A stretch of DNA of 64,000 nucleotides from Miscanthus floridulus. Taxonomy: Eukaryota; Streptophyta; Magnoliopsida; Poales; Poaceae. The stretch lies in the NCBI RefSeq assembly GCF_019320115.1, contig NC_089591.1, forward strand, positions 18,764,502 through 18,828,501, written 5' to 3'. Every line of letters begins with the position of its first letter. Positions within the stretch are counted from its first letter, which is position 1. Shown here piece after piece: positions 10,788 to 23,698 of the stretch. The translations under genes and the position numbers were made by a program. The notes under the pieces were generated by a model. The model saw only the letters and a program-made list of their open reading frames with translations, was not told where the DNA came from and searched no databases.

Positions 10788-12392
10788 ATGAACCAACAAG
10801 GTCACGTGGTGATATGAAGTGGATCATATCATTTGTGATATGGTTGATGCATGTGTTGCATCAACATTGGAGGAGATGGAATGGAATGCGCAAGGCAAAG
10901 GCATAACCTATAGGGCATTTCATTTCATTGGTCATAGGTATGTAGAGAAGTTTATGACCAGGTTTAGAATAGATAGCCGTACTATCAAGAAGGGCAAACT
11001 TGTTTGCATATCGGTCATCTAGTGCCACTTGAACGATCTAACTTTGCATACATGTTAGGATCGAGTGGCGCGGTGAATTGAGTGACTAATCCTTTAGAAA
11101 ATGTTTGTGAAAAGCTAACACATGTGCACAAGGTGGTGTATCACTTGGAGTGTTAGCACATTTACAAAGGTGTTGGAAAAGATGAAGAAAGGAGGTGAAA
11201 CCAGGCTTGGGGTGCTGCCTTGGGGGCACCGCCACCCGTGTCCGGTGGCACCGCCACCCCTAGGGTGGTGCCCACTTGGCCTCGGTGCTGAGCACCTAGG
11301 AGTGGGCGGTCATCGCCCTGACTGGCGTGCACCACGATGGGTAGGGCGGTGGCACTGCCAGGGGGTGTCCGGTGCACCGTCGGGGGCATCGCCCCTTTTT
11401 ACCCAAGGGTAGCTAAAGTGGGGCTGGTCGCCACCAGGGCACCATCGTTTTTTTCATAGAGGGGGTCTCGGGTGGCTTCATCACTACCCTCCCTAGGGCA
11501 GTGCTACCGCCACAGTGTTCGGTGACCAACGACTAGTTTGTTGCCATTGGAATTTGACCGTTGGGAAGGGCACCGCCGTATCCGGTGCCCTCGCAGACAG
11601 CATCCCAAAAGCTCCAACGGGTCTATTTAGCTTGGGGGCTATAAATAGAGGTGGAGCTCAGCCTTGGGCTAGTTGCTAAGCACCCTTAAGCCTTGGTGGC
11701 TTGTGTAGGTGTGCTTGGGAGCCCTCTAACTCACATACACTTGATAGTGATCATCCGATCGAGTGTGAGTGCGATTCTAGTACGATTGCATCATGAGGTT
11801 GCATCGAGTGACACTAGGTGATCGAGTTGCAAGCCGGTGGTGCTTGTTACTCTTGGAGGTTGCCACCTCCTAGATGGCTTGGTGGTGGTCTCCATCGAAG
11901 CACGCAAAGAAGATTGTGTGGTGCTCCGGAGAAGTGATTGTGAGGGGGATTGTGCTCACCCCGCAGGAGCCGCAAAGAGCAACTCTAGTAGAGCGAGATG
12001 CGAAGGGCGACAAGTGGTCCAGTTGGATCAAGTGCTAGAGCTTGTGGTAAGCACTCCACATGGGAGAGTGTGACTTACGGGTCACCACTAGCAAGAGGAT
12101 CGGCGGCAACCTTGGAGCTTGTCTCAACGGAGACTAGCGTGTTGGCAAGCACGTGAACCTTAGGATAAAAATCACCGTGTCATCCTTGTCTTTCCATTGG
12201 TTTGCATCCTCGTTACACAAGCTTGTATTTACTTTCATATACATTGTGCTTGTGTAGTTGCTCTTGTAATTAGTTAGCTTGGGTAGCTTGCTAGGTACCT
12301 TCTTGCTTGTGTAGCATAGAAGTGGCTCCCTTGCCTGACTAATTTGGTTTGAGTAACCTTGTTAGTCACATTGCTTAGTTTATGTAGCTAAG

Positions 12393-15208
12393 TGTCGACA
12401 AAAGATGCTCGGCAGTCCACCGAGTGGTATCCCACGATGGTAGATTTGTCATAGAGGTGAGCGAGATCAGGAGCGAGATGGTAATACAAGCACCAAGACA
12501 CAAGATTTAGACAGGTTTGGCCTTCAGTATGACGTAATACCTACATCCTGTGTTTTGATGTATTGCATTAAGATGTATGGATCATGTCCACTAGGGGACC
12601 CCTGCCTCTCCTTATATACTCTAGAGGGGTAGGGTTACAAGGAAAGTATCCTATTTGGTACTATACAATAGCTTGCGGTGCACGCCGAACAACGCCGTGC
12701 ACGCCTTGATCTTATGGGCTGGGCCACCTCTGATGTTACGGCCCATGTCTTATCTTATGGATACCGAGGGCCATACCCCCACAGCTAGTCCCTGAGCCTG
12801 ACAGTAGGTGACATAGTCACGTGGTGCCAGGGTCAGAAAGTAGAAGACCAGCCGAGCAGGCAGTTAGTCCATTCACCGCAAGGTGAAGTGTGCCCACTTA
12901 GTCCCCAAGCCTATTGGAAGATAAAGAATAAATCTTGTAGCAGGGTCAAAGAAAAAGAAAGTCTAAAAGCTTTGTTGACGTCATTCGACATGCGCATATC
13001 AAGACCCCAGACGTGTTGCCCAAGATCAGCGCCCTGATCCGAACAGCATGGAGTGGCTTGATAGCACACCGACGAGACATAGCAAGATCCGAGCAGCAAA
13101 GGAGTCCCCGGCGTAGCTGGCGATGTCCGAGCACTGAGGAACGAGGAGTCCTTGGCATCGCTGGCGATGTTCGAGCACCGAGGGGCGAGGAGTCCCCGAC
13201 GTCGCTGGCGATGTCTGAGCACCGAGGAGAGAGGAGTCCCCGGCGTCGCTGGCGATGTTTGAGCACCGAGGAGCGAGGAGTCCCCGGTGTCGCTGGCGAT
13301 GTTCGAGCATCGAGGACTGAGGAGTCCCCGGTGTCGCTGGTGATGTTCGAGCATCGAGGAGCGAGGAGCCCCCGGTGTCGCTGGCGATGTCCAAGCTCCG
13401 AGGAGCGAGGAGTCCTCGATGTCGCTGGCGATGTCCGAGTACCAAGGAGTCCTCGGTGGCGCTGGTGATGTCTGAGCACCAAAGAGCGAGGAGTCCCCGG
13501 CGTCGCTAGCAATGTCCGAGCACCAAAGAGCGAGGAGTCCCCGGCGTTGCTGGCAATGTCCAAGCACCGAGGATCGAGGAGTTCCCAGCGTTGCTGGTGA
13601 TGTCCGAACACCGAGGAGTCCCCAGCGTCGCTGGCGATGTCCAAGCACCGAGGAGCGAGGAGTCCTCAACGTCGCTGGTGATGTCCAAGTATCAAGGAGT
13701 CCTCGGCGCCGCTGGTGATGTTTGAGCACCGAAGAGCGAGGAGTCCTCGGTGTCGCTGGTGATGTCCGAGCACCAAAGAGCGAGGAGTCCCCGGTGTCAC
13801 TAGCGATGTCTGAGCACCGAGGATTCCCCAACATAGCTGGCGACGTCCGTGCGGTGAAGTGTGCCCACTTAGTCCTCGAGCACGAAGAATTCGAGTGCCG
13901 AGGAGTAACCGACGTAGCTAGCGATGAAGCACAAGCGACGAACAGTCTGGTCAACTAGTCGGCGGCGAAGTGAGCATTGAGTAGAAGCGACCGACGAACA
14001 GTCCGATCAACTGGTCGGCGATGGAGTCCATGAACCAAGCGGTCCGACCAGTTGATCGCTGGAGAAGTCCGAGCACCAGGTGATCCGATCACCTGGACAA
14101 TGATCCTGCAATACAAATATGTAGAACGGGTAGTACATGATGTAAAAATATATGAACTCTAGAGAAAAAATAGCATATGTAGCTCAGCGATCAGTTGGAG
14201 CGAAGATGTATTTATATTTAATATAAACCGCCCGACTAGTTAGTGTGTAGCTGAGTCTTCAGCCCTAGCTAGCCCATAGTCCATAACGTCGAGCGCGGAG
14301 CCCGTGCACGTGTAGGAGGAATAGGCGTCACCAAGGAGCCACCGCCGACCACCCATAACGCAGAGCGCAGAGCCCATAGCATGTGTAGGGAGGAGCCGGA
14401 GACAGGGCCGTCTCTAGAGGCGTCCGAGCATCAACATGACTGTTCGAGGGTTCAGAAAATCGTTCGGAGAGCAAATATGGAGAAAACAGCTCGGAGAAAC
14501 ATTATGGCGATATACGGAGATTGGAGAGTATTTAGAAGAATATTAAAGCGTGACTTAGCTTTAGACAGAAAGTTTGGTTGGTGACGTATGGCATTATCTG
14601 GTCGGCGTTGACGGTGAGCACCTGGTGGGCAGTGAGTTGTTGGTGAAGACAATCTCGGAGGTGGTTTCGAGATCGGATCTGCTGTCGCAGGGCTGGTGTA
14701 GCCAGCGATGAATCATCGTCGTGGACCGACATGGATCTCCATGAGATTGATGACGAGAATGCGTTGTTGATTTGAGGTCCATCTGGCTCGCCATGGGATC
14801 AAGCGCACACCCCTACCTGGCGCGCCAACTGTCGATAAAAAATGCTCGGCAGTCCACCGAGGGGTATCCCATGATGGTAGATTTGTCATAGAGGTGAGCG
14901 AGATGGTAATACAAGCATCAAGACATAAGATTTAGACAGGTTCGGCCATCAGTATGACGTAATACCTACATCATGTATTCTGATGTATTGCATTGAGATG
15001 TATGGATCGTGTCCACTAGGGGACCCCTACCTCTCCTTATATACTCTGAAAGGGTAGGGTTACAAGGAAAGTATCCTATTTGGTACTATACAATAGCTTG
15101 CGGTGCACGCCGAGCAGCGCCGTGCATGTCTTGATCTTATGGGCTGGGCCACCTCTGATGGTGTGGCCCATGTCTTGTCTTGTGGATACCGAGAGCCATA
15201 TCCCCACA
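12393..15208 (-). mobile_element. Non-autonomous LTR retrotransposon with internal minisatellite
   Basis: Two LTRs (12393-12783, 391 bp; 14830-15208, 379 bp) start TGTCGA and end CCCCACA. A perfect 5-bp duplication CTAAG flanks the unit (12388-12392, 15209-15213). On the minus strand the LTR ending in TCGACA is followed by TTGGCGCGCCAGGTAGG (about 14812-14829), a primer-site-like sequence, so the element reads right to left. The interior (2 kb) holds a 44-bp minisatellite and no recognisable gag or pol. The long minus frame at 12911-13954 is a by-product of that array. The right LTR copy of the host element has the uninterrupted empty site (TAGTTAAGTAATTT near 40755). Confidence 0.9.
13090..13850. 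repeat. Minisatellite, ~44-bp unit, about 17 copies
   Basis: The unit starts GAGGAGTCCCCGGCGTCGCT and continues GGCGATGTCCGAGCACCGAG. Most copies are 44 bp and some are shortened to about 34 bp by loss of the GAGCGAGGAG step. Copies differ at scattered positions, so it is not a recent uniform expansion. Lengths of 44 and 34 are not multiples of three, so coding use is unlikely. Confidence 0.88.
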
Positions 15209-15608
15209 CTAAGTAATTTACACTCTCTAATTTGGCATTAGTTGCCTTATTATTGAGTATTGCTAGTGAGCTTAGGCTTTGTGTTTTTACATACTAGTTG
15301 TGTAGGAGCTCCCCCGTGCTTGAAGTACTAATTGCATAGGTTTGTGTGACGTTGCTCTAGAATTGATTAGGTGAGCTCTAGTTAGCCCGGCACCTTTGTT
15401 ACCTAATTAGAATCTTTTTAAGGTGCTTGTGAATTTAGATAGAGGGTGTAGTCTTGGCTAGACCGATAGTTTTAATTCCGCATTTGTTTTGGTTAGCCGG
15501 TGCGTTTAATTTTAGAAAGGACTATTCATTCTCCTCTAGTACGCCATCTCGACCCTACACATGGTATCGGAGCTAGGTCTCTCATTTGTGGTCTTCACCG
15601 ACCCGAGA

Positions 15609-16232
15609 GGATGGCGACTTATGGGCTAGATGTTGATTGTCCACACACTTTACACGATGAAAAAATTGGATGATATGCATTTTAAGTTTATTTGCCGTCA
15701 AATTTGGTGGATGGTAGATGTAGGCTTTTCTCATATGTTGGATGAAGAGAATATAACTCAAGCACATGAGAAATGCCTAGATCTCGACACCCAAGCTATT
15801 GACATTATATATAGATCTTTGGATGATAGAATATTTGGAGAGATCATTGACATGAAGACCGCCCATGAGATTTGGAGTTATCTCAATGAGAAATATGGGA
15901 TGGTCTTTGACGATGAGGATGAGCCTAAGGAGGAGGCGCATGAGTGTGTTGAGCATGACCACGATTTGGTGATTGTGGAAGATTGCTCCACCTCATGGTC
16001 AAGTGATGATGATGATGATTCTACCACAAGATCACTTGACAAGATTGATGGTGATGATGATGGATCATGCTCGGGCTATGAGAGTGATGTTTCTTTAAGC
16101 TCTCCAACTACATCACATGTCAGAAGGTGACACTAAGATATCTAATGCAAATGTGATTAATCTTGATTCATACGAGGAGCTTCTAGATAGATATGGTTGC
16201 ATGATCAAAGCTTTAGAAGAAGAGATGGCTAA
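15609..16232 (+). pseudogene. Copia gag, N-terminal piece
   Basis: An open frame (ATG at 15630, stop at 16128) has the copia gag pattern. It includes DIIYRSLDDRIFGEIID and TAHEIWSYLNEKYG (the UBN2-type gag region), then an acidic stretch with runs of D and S. Upstream, CGAGAGGATGGCGACTTATG may hold the original start. After the stop, gag-like sequence continues in another frame (LDSYEELLDRYGCMIKALEE) until it is cut at 16232 by the CACTA element. It resumes at 24361. Confidence 0.75.
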
Positions 16233-16262
16233 CACTACCACAAGAATTTTAACCATGGCGTG

Positions 16263-16500
16263 CATTTTGGCATAACCGAGGTGGGCAATGCCTCGGTGCA
16301 AAGGTCACGGTTAATCGTGGCCTTAACTGAGGCGGTTGGCCAACCACCTCGTTTAATACATATTAACCGAGGTGGTTGTCCTATAGAACCCGCCTCGGTT
16401 AATGTATTAATCGAGGTGGTTGGCTAAAGGCACCCGCCTCCGTTAAACCTTTAACGGAGGCGGCTATTATTAACTACCTGTCTCGATTAATGATTTCTAG
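16263..16500. repeat. Left subterminal repeats of the CACTA element
   Basis: Repeated ~12-bp units of the form ACCGAGGCGG / CCGCCTCGGTTA, in both orientations and separated by variable spacers. Such arrays are the binding sites of the accessory transposition protein in En/Spm-type elements. Confidence 0.85.
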
Positions 16501-16749
16501 ATTTAAAAAATGCTGTTTCAAATTAGAATTAGAATTAGAATTTGAATTTTGCTAATGAAAACACAGATAAGGCAGAAAATAGATGACAAACATATGTTAC
16601 ATTCATTCTCGTTCGATGAACCAACATTACATTAGAGATGTCTTCATCATTGTTTCACAAACACACATCATTCATACATGAGCAACTAAGGTAAGTCATA
16701 CATGTCAACTTTCCTTGGAAAAGAGGTCCGGCAGAATGTAATCCGAGAT

Positions 16750-18009
16750 TCATAACTGGGTGCTCCAGTTTCTGATCCTCTCAAACTTCGGATCCCGTGC
16801 TAATTCGTTTTCCTTGTTGAAGAACGTATTCCCTTCATGCGCGCTCTCTGTGACAAACTTACATGTGTCTGCTACTGTTTGTCTAAAGTTTTGGTCAACC
16901 TTCTCCCTTCGCCACCATCCTTGTGCTTTCTTGAGCTGCCCTAGCTGTTGTTGAATTTGCTGCACGTCCTCAGGTACTGGCAAACGTAGAATCCACATAG
17001 AACTGAGCCATAGGGTTGTTTGGCACACTGCACGATATATAATACACAATCATTAGAACATATATAGAGAGCAGTAGTAGGACAATATAATATAGGAGTA
17101 GTAGTAAGAGTAGTAGTAGGTATAGGAGTAGAGTAGAGTAGAGTAGAGTAGTAGTAGTAGTTAGGAGGAGTAGTATTGGTATAAGAGTAGAGTAGAGTAG
17201 TAGTAGTAGTAGGAGGAGTAGGAGAAGGAGTAGTAGAAGGAGTAGTAGAAGGAGTAGTAGCAGTAGTAGTAGTAGTAGTAGGAGTAGTAGTAAAGTAGTA
17301 TATCAGCAGTAGTAATAGAGAGCATGCTTGATATAATAGCACAAATGACTTACTAGGAACTCACGCCTGAGTTTCAGTTTCGTGCCATTCTTGATTCTTT
17401 TCTTCTCAAATCTTTGGTTATAGCACTCCTCTTCTTGCATGTACTTCTTATAAGCGCTGTACAAAAAACCACTAGTGTCAATGACAATTTCAACACATAT
17501 GTTAACTGTAAATGAATAAGTTCTATCACTTACTATCTCAATACGCTTTCAAAGTGCTTGTACCTTGCTTTGTTTGTTTCCCGCAAAGAGTCAAATATAC
17601 AGGCCCTTCCGTCCGGAGGATAGATTATAAATGCAATCCAGTGGCCCTGATGCCCTGGCTGCACCATTCAAACAATATAGATTTGAAATGATCAAAATGA
17701 GAAGTCATGATGCATGCACCTATATATATATGTTCCAAGTATCTTTTGGACTTACCCGAACTGGTGGGCGGCCATCACACACCCATTTCCCCAGACCTTC
17801 TTCATGGCTTCATAGATGTACATTCCCGCTCGATACTTATATTCAATTACCAGATGTTCCCTGTATTTCTTTCTCTCCTCTGGGTTTAAGTTTACCAGCT
17901 TGGCATTAGTGTCTGGTATATCGTAACCCATGATGGTTCTCTCTGTAATAAGCATTGGAGAGAGATAGACAATACCCTTGCCAAATTCCTTGCTTACATA
18001 GGCCTGCAT
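16750..18009 (-). pseudogene. ULP1-like (C48) cysteine protease remnant in the CACTA element
   Basis: On the minus strand several exon-like pieces show the catalytic features of the ULP1/SUMO-protease fold often carried by plant transposons. A first piece (about 18009-17756) runs up to KKVWGNGCVMAAHQF and a GTAAGT donor. A second (about 17650-17545) has GHWIAFIIYPPDGR, with the catalytic His, then CIFDSLRETNKARYKHF, with the Asp. A third (about 17030-16945) has KQPYGSVLCGFYVCQYL, with the catalytic Cys. Phases between pieces do not all match and microsatellite DNA (17073-17300) lies next to the last, so it is probably non-functional. It lies downstream of TNP2 in the same direction. Confidence 0.7.
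17073..17300. repeat. GTA-rich imperfect microsatellite
   Basis: Imperfect tandem AGTAGT / AGGAGT / AGAGTAG motifs over about 230 bp inside the CACTA element. Open frames of runs of Thr/Pro or Ser here are artefacts of the repeat. Confidence 0.85.
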
Positions 18010-18054
18010 CTAGCAAGGAAAAGTCATCATGGCATTATTAGTTTGTTCGTAAAG

Positions 18055-18140
18055 TACCTACAACGAGGCGGGTGGCTTAGGGTGCCCGCCAAGGTTAATA
18101 TTAACCGAGGCGAGCAGTTTAGTGTGCTCGCCACGGTTCA
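18055..18140. repeat. Internal copy of CACTA subterminal-type repeats
   Basis: Motifs ACGAGGCGGGTGGCTTAGGG, TTAACCGAGGCGAGCAG and CTCGCCACGGTTCAT lie between the two transposon genes. They are like the terminal arrays. This may mark an older end, or a fusion of two CACTA elements. Confidence 0.6.
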
Positions 18141-18237
18141 TATTTTGCATTTTTAATATTTGATGAAATTCCTTAGTTATTTTGGTTTTACAATGTTTTA
18201 AAATTTATATTTAATTTGTAATGTTGTTTAAAACTCA

Positions 18238-18476
18238 TAGGAGTAGTAGTGTAGGAGTAATAGAGTAGTGGGAGTAGTGTAGAAGTGTAGGAAGTGGGAG
18301 TAGTGTAGGAGTAGTAGTAGAGTTGTAGGAGTAGTAGTAGTAGTGTTGTCGGAGTACTAGGAGTAGTAGTAGTAGGAAGAGTAGTAGTAGAAGTTGTAGT
18401 AGTAGTAGTAGTAGTAGTAGAGTTCTAGGAGTAGTAGTAGTAGTGTTGTAGGAGTACTAGGAGTAATAGTAGAGTA
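18238..18476. repeat. Second GTA-rich imperfect microsatellite
   Basis: Tandem GTAGTAGTAGGAGTAG-type motifs, like those at 17073-17300 in the same element. Confidence 0.85.
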
Positions 18477-18644
18477 GGACTTGTTAATGAAATACTTGTT
18501 TCATTCCTTTCAACAAATATCAAATTATTTTTAAAAATCAAACACTTAACACGTACAGATTATGATCTCCCATAGTCATATGTATATATGGTTCCATTAC
18601 AATAATAATTAGTTACATAAAACTTCTCGTTAATCAATAATTGA

Positions 18645-21600
18645 CTACATTATTACATATATGTGTGCCATACATATCATTTTGCTACAAAGTGCTCCCA
18701 CGATGGTCTTCTCACCGTCGGGGTGGAACCAGGGCATCATCTTGGTCTTGTTGATGTGGGTCTCGACCAACTTGATCTTCCATGGATGATCAGTAAAGAG
18801 TGAGAGCTCTATGTAGTTCTTGTATTCTTTCGGGCTCTGAACTCCATCAGCTCCCACAATCCTCTGCTTTCCTGACACAACCACATGCTTTTTGCTTTCC
18901 TTGGGCAACGCATAGTAGGCTACTTGCTCGTAGTGGCTTGCTAGTATCCACTGATCATCTTCGTAGCTAACACTTTGGAGCACCACATTGGTTAGGCCAT
19001 AGTCGTCCACGACAACCCCGTTTGGTTTGAACCACTAGCACCAGAAGACAGCTAACTGTAGGTCACTGCCGTAGTCAAGTTCCCATATCTCTTCAATCTA
19101 CCCAAAGTATGTCCTGGTCTCCCCTGTCGACTTATTGATACCCTCATATTGAACACCACTATTCTATGCCACGCTCTTCTTGTCCTTCTCTTTCGTGTGG
19201 AACCTATATCCATTGATGTCAAACCCTTGCCACATGGTGATTTGGGTGGATGGGCTAGACGCAAGCCTCGCTTCATCGGACTCTCCACAGGGTATGTCCT
19301 ATAGCTTTTTGATCCACACTGTGAAATTGATCTTGTGCTATTTTTGGACCCATGCCTCTGTGCGCTATCCATCATAAGCGGCGTGGATCTCCTCTAGGTG
19401 CTTCTCAACATATGGTTCCATGAAAACTAGCTAATTGAGGATGCTGTGATGAGCTTCTTGCACTGTTTCATACTGTACATCGGTGCATACTTTCCTCCTC
19501 ATGCAACCCATTCTCGAGGTTCTACCTTCATGCTGAGGGACAGGCAGGCCAATCGCCCTTCCATCCCGGATGTACCTGGTGCAGCAGTTAATGGCCTCCT
19601 CGGTTGTGTATGCCTCGATCATAGAGCCCTCCGAGTAGGCACGGTTAAGGATGTATCTATTCAGGGTCAACATGAACTGCTCGTACGTCCACATCTGGTG
19701 TAGGTACATAGAGCCTAGATCCTATATCTGATCAACCATGTGCATCATCAGGTGTGGCATAATATTGAAGAAAGATGGCGGGAAGCACATCTTGAGCTGG
19801 CAAAGAGTCTCAGCTTCATCGATGACCTTTTGTGTGATGTAGTTGAAGAAGTAGGACATGCGTGTGATGACCATCTTCATGTACTCTGGACCAATAGCCC
19901 TGATCACAATTAGAAGGAACACTGTGAGCATGACGTGGTAGTCATGTGCGTTGAAGCTGGTTAGTGTGAGGTCCTTAATCGAGACTAGGCTCTTGATGTT
20001 GGAAGAGAAACCGGTTGGCATATTGACACCCCTAAGCCACTGGCACATGGCTCTCTTCTCATCTATTGTCAGGTTGTAGCTCACCCCTGGAAGGTCGACT
20101 TTCCCGCTCTGCATCGCCGGTGTTGGGTGAATTTTAGTCCTAATGTCTTGGTTGACAAGATCCATCCGTGACTTCAGACCATCCTTCATCTTAGTCTTGA
20201 TGTCTAGCAGTACGCCAATGGTGCTTTCAAAGACATTCTTCTTGAGGTGCATGCAGTCGATGGCATGGGGCGTATCTAGCTCCTTCTAGTACTATAGGTA
20301 CTTAAAGAAATACGACTGCTTCTTGAAAGGAATAGGGGCGACAGGTGGTTCCTCCATCTTATCCTGCTTCCTCTTCTTCCTTGTCGTGGTCCTATGTTCC
20401 TCTTTCTTCTTCTTCCTAAACTCAACGTCTATGCCCTTCACCATGTCAAACACCTTTTGCCCGCAACTCGTCCTTTTTCAGCTCGTCAAGTTGAGGCTCG
20501 TCCTGGTTGTTGAAGTACTTATTCATCATAGCTGCCTGGTACCTGTGATTTTTGACAAGGAATCACCTATGCCTCATGTACACCATCTTCTTGGATGCAT
20601 TAAGGTAAGTGTAGTAGGTACCGTCAATGCAAACTACGCAACCTGACTTACCTTTGATCTGCCTCGATAGTGAAAAAGACCAGGGTAATCGATGATGGTG
20701 ACAAAGATGATGGCTTTTAGAGTGAACTCCTTCTTTAGGGACACATCCATCATCTTGAACCCTTCTTCCTATAGTATCTTCATGTCCTCCATGAGCGGCT
20801 CCATGAACACATCTATATCATTACCTGACTGCCTAGGTCCAGAAATAATCATGGTTAGTAAAAGATACATACGCTTCTGACATAGTCAGGGAGATAGGTT
20901 GTAGATGGTGAGGATGACTAGCCAAGTGTTGTGTGAGCTGTTGAGGTCACCAAACGGATTCATCCCATCGGTACTCAGCATGAACCTGACGTTCCTCACC
21001 TCGTCGCCAAACTCTGAGAACTTGGCGTTGAAACGCTTCCACTGCTTGCCATCGAAAGGGTGCCGCAGCTTGCATCGTCCTTTGTGCGCTCATCAGATGC
21101 ATGCTAGGACATCAGCTTGGCATCCTCAGGGTTCTCGAATATAACACACAGGCGATCGATCACGGGCAGGTGCCACATCGATAGGGCCAGACTTTTCTTC
21201 TACGTGTAACTCTCTTCTTCCTCGTCCTCAGGAGACAGGATCTGCTTCTTCGTGGTACTCTTCTTAGCTGTCTTCTTCTTCTTCGCCTGTCTCTCATCAT
21301 CCATATCCACGTGACAACAAGCATTCCTCTTGTACTGACTCGCTCCACAGTGCGGACAGCTCTACAAGTTCTCATACTTGCCCCAATATAGGATATAGTG
21401 GTTAGGGTAGGCGTGGAACTTTTTAAGCTTCATCGCCACTGGCTGGATTAGCTTCTTTGTCTGGTAGGTATTGTTGGGCACCTTGTTACCCTCTGGGTAT
21501 ATGTCAGCAAGGATACATAACACGTCATTGAAGTTAGTGTCGGACCAGCCATGTTGAGCCTTCAGCATCAGCATCTGGAGGTTAAAATGCAATGCCGTCC

Positions 21601-23698
21601 AGTGCTTCGGATAGTCCTTATAGAGTGAATCAATTGCCGCCTGTTTCATCTCTCTAAAATTCTCCAGCCACCTCACGCTCCCAAACAGAACGTCGTCGTG
21701 GTCAAGATGGTTAGCGATTTGACACAAAAAGCTCTACTTCCTCAGGACCCCTCATAGGCTCACCGTCATCCCCATCATCACTGCCCCCACCGTCGTTGTC
21801 GTCAGCCATGTCTTGGAGTAGATCATCCATCATGATGTAATCATGATCTGCATTATCATTAGTAGCAGCATTGCCATGCCCGCTGGCTACTGCTGATGAG
21901 GTTTGTTGTTCTGCATTCACCACTGCCATCCATCGTCGTTGTCGACGAGTTTCCTCTAGATGCACCAGCACTCAGATCCTCTGCTTCACCATGAAACTTC
22001 CAAACGGTGTAATCCTTGATGAAACCAAACCAGACCAAGTGAGATTTCACCACGTTATTTTCGTGCATGTTGACATTTCTTAGCATCACTTCTTTACTAA
22101 GTTGTCATCCCTAGCAATGATGCTGGAAATGCGTTGTTGGTAATTATTAAGAACACTTGTAAATATATATATGTTAAGTATCCGCAAGCGAGCAGATAAT
22201 ATACCATTGTACCATTTCCCCCGGGAGTATAACATGTATCGTTATTTATATTTTATCCACAGGGAGGAGCGATGGGGTGGCAAGAGATATTGACAAATAT
22301 GCATACTTATGACAAGATCATTAACTCTCATGCTATGGCAGGGTAAGTCAAATGATAAATAAATGATAAGTGTAAGGCATTGATAGTTATCCAGAGATAG
22401 AAATAGATACTCATAAATGTAGTATAGCTAGGCAGGAGATTAGTTAAGAGAAAAAGATTCCTAGGTTATTCCTTATTTACTGTCATTTGTACACCCAAGT
22501 ATATACACTCTTATCTATAGCATAATTAACTTTGGACCTATGCATAAGGAACATTACTAAGGAAGATCAAGAACATAGCTTGATTCCCTTCGTAACCGGG
22601 TTCTACTTGCTCTACAAGCAGGGAGTGGACTATGAAGGACTCAATGGGAGTGTCACATCCGCTATCTACCACATGACCTAGAGTGTAGAATGCATCCACA
22701 GGTAAACAATATTTAAGCACCACGCTTACATAATGTTGACCACTTAACTCACTCGAGTATTGAGCTAAGCGCTTTGCGAACATATGCATATATTCACAAT
22801 CAATCATGACTATATCAAGCATATAACTAGAGCAAACTAGGAACATAATAAATAACAATATAATATTAAAGTAGCACAAAGTCATAAAATAAGGGGATAC
22901 AATGGATATACGGCCTCTAGACGGTGAATCCGAAATCCTGAGCGATAGCCCAAACTCTACTTGAATCTTGCTAGCTAGCCTATACTAGAACTTTGAAGAA
23001 TTGGAGCTCTATTCTCCTCTTTGGAAACCCTAATTTTTGGTCTACTCTTGACTTATAGCAGAATGCTTTAGGGAGGGGGGTAGGGGCTGATATATATACG
23101 ACTGGGCATAAATCCTGAGCCCTCAGATCAAACCGACTTGAATAAACGGCGTAAATACAATCTAGGAGGTGGTGGAGAACCGACATAGGAACGGGGGGCT
23201 GATAGGTGGGCCCTAGTGGCTAGCCAGCCTGTAGGTGGGGCCAGCTGGCCCCACCTAGTGGTGCCTTGGCCTCCGCTTCGGTGTGGTGTCTTCTCGAGTC
23301 TTCTAGAACCTCTAGGGTAGTATTCACTGTGGATAAGCATGATTTACTTTGATGATTTGATCCACCTTGACGGTTTTCTAGATAAACCCTGCTAAAACAT
23401 GGATTTACCAAAACTCATGAAAATTGTTAGTTTAAACCCCTAAGTCTATGTTGGTGATCATTTTCATGTATGGTTTCATGTTATTTTAATGGTTTACAAT
23501 GGATGGTAACTACCGTCAACAGTGTAGTAGAAGTTTCTTGCAGCTCTTACGTGGACAGATGGTGTGTTCCCGCTTCAGACTTAGATGATGCCTTTTCACA
23601 GTGGCAATAAACTTTGTCACATGTTCCAGGTAAGAAGGATCCAGCCTTGATGTCTTGTACATCCATTCCCTGTCCATGACCATGAAACCTGCACACAC
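18645..23698 (-). pseudogene. TNP2: TNP2-type CACTA transposase, disrupted
   Basis: Pieces of a TNP2-like transposase lie in order on the minus strand. The N-terminal transposon-associated domain (23698-23522) has MDREWMYKTSRLDPSYLEH and a CPRKSCKK zinc-binding patch. After a solo LTR insertion, the region 22089-21362 carries LMLKAQHGWSDTNFNDVL and YPEGNKVPNNTYQTKKLI. Core transposase sequence at about 21370-20300 has several in-frame stops but recognisable phrases such as LNSSHNTWLVILTIYNLSP and RQSGNDIDVFMEPLMED. The region 20252-19722 starts MHLKKNVFESTIGVLLDIKT, followed by 19709-19431 and a DUF4216-like tail (19010-18645, IELSLFTDHPWKIKLV). TNP2 catalyses excision and insertion at the CACTA ends. 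Stops, frameshifts and the LTR insertion make this copy dead. Confidence 0.88.
22135..23521. mobile_element. Solo LTR inserted in the TNP2 gene
   Basis: A 1.39-kb block starts TGTTGGTAATTATTAAG and ends CTACCGTCAACA, the TG...CA pattern of an LTR with short terminal inverted repeats. It separates the N-terminal TNP2 exon from the rest of the transposase. No primer site, internal coding region or second LTR is present, so it is probably a solo LTR left by recombination. The flanking five bases (TGCGT on the left, GTGTA on the right) do not match, so the borders or the duplication have changed. Confidence 0.65.

Larger units (their letters stand above)
10788..15559 (+). repeat. 5' LTR (truncated, interrupted by a nested element)
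   Basis: From GAACCAACAAGGTCACG onward this follows the right LTR from about 39148 to 41106 nearly base for base. The match continues up to CTCGACCCTACA at 15559, apart from the 2.8-kb insertion at 12393-15208. The first ~375 bp of the LTR are absent; the join at 10787/10788 is where homology starts. Confidence 0.85.

Noticed and set aside
13090..13850. CRISPR-like array
   Set aside because: Units are contiguous and degenerate without unique spacers, and this is plant DNA inside an LTR element.
12911..13954. 347-codon minus-strand frame with repeats
   Set aside because: It is a translation of the 44-bp minisatellite. The unit length is not a multiple of three and copies have indels, so a conserved protein is unlikely.
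16941..17342. Thr-rich minus-strand frame
   Set aside because: Most of it is microsatellite. Only its last part (KQPYGSVLCGFYVC) is real ULP1-like coding sequence, reached through a splice acceptor.
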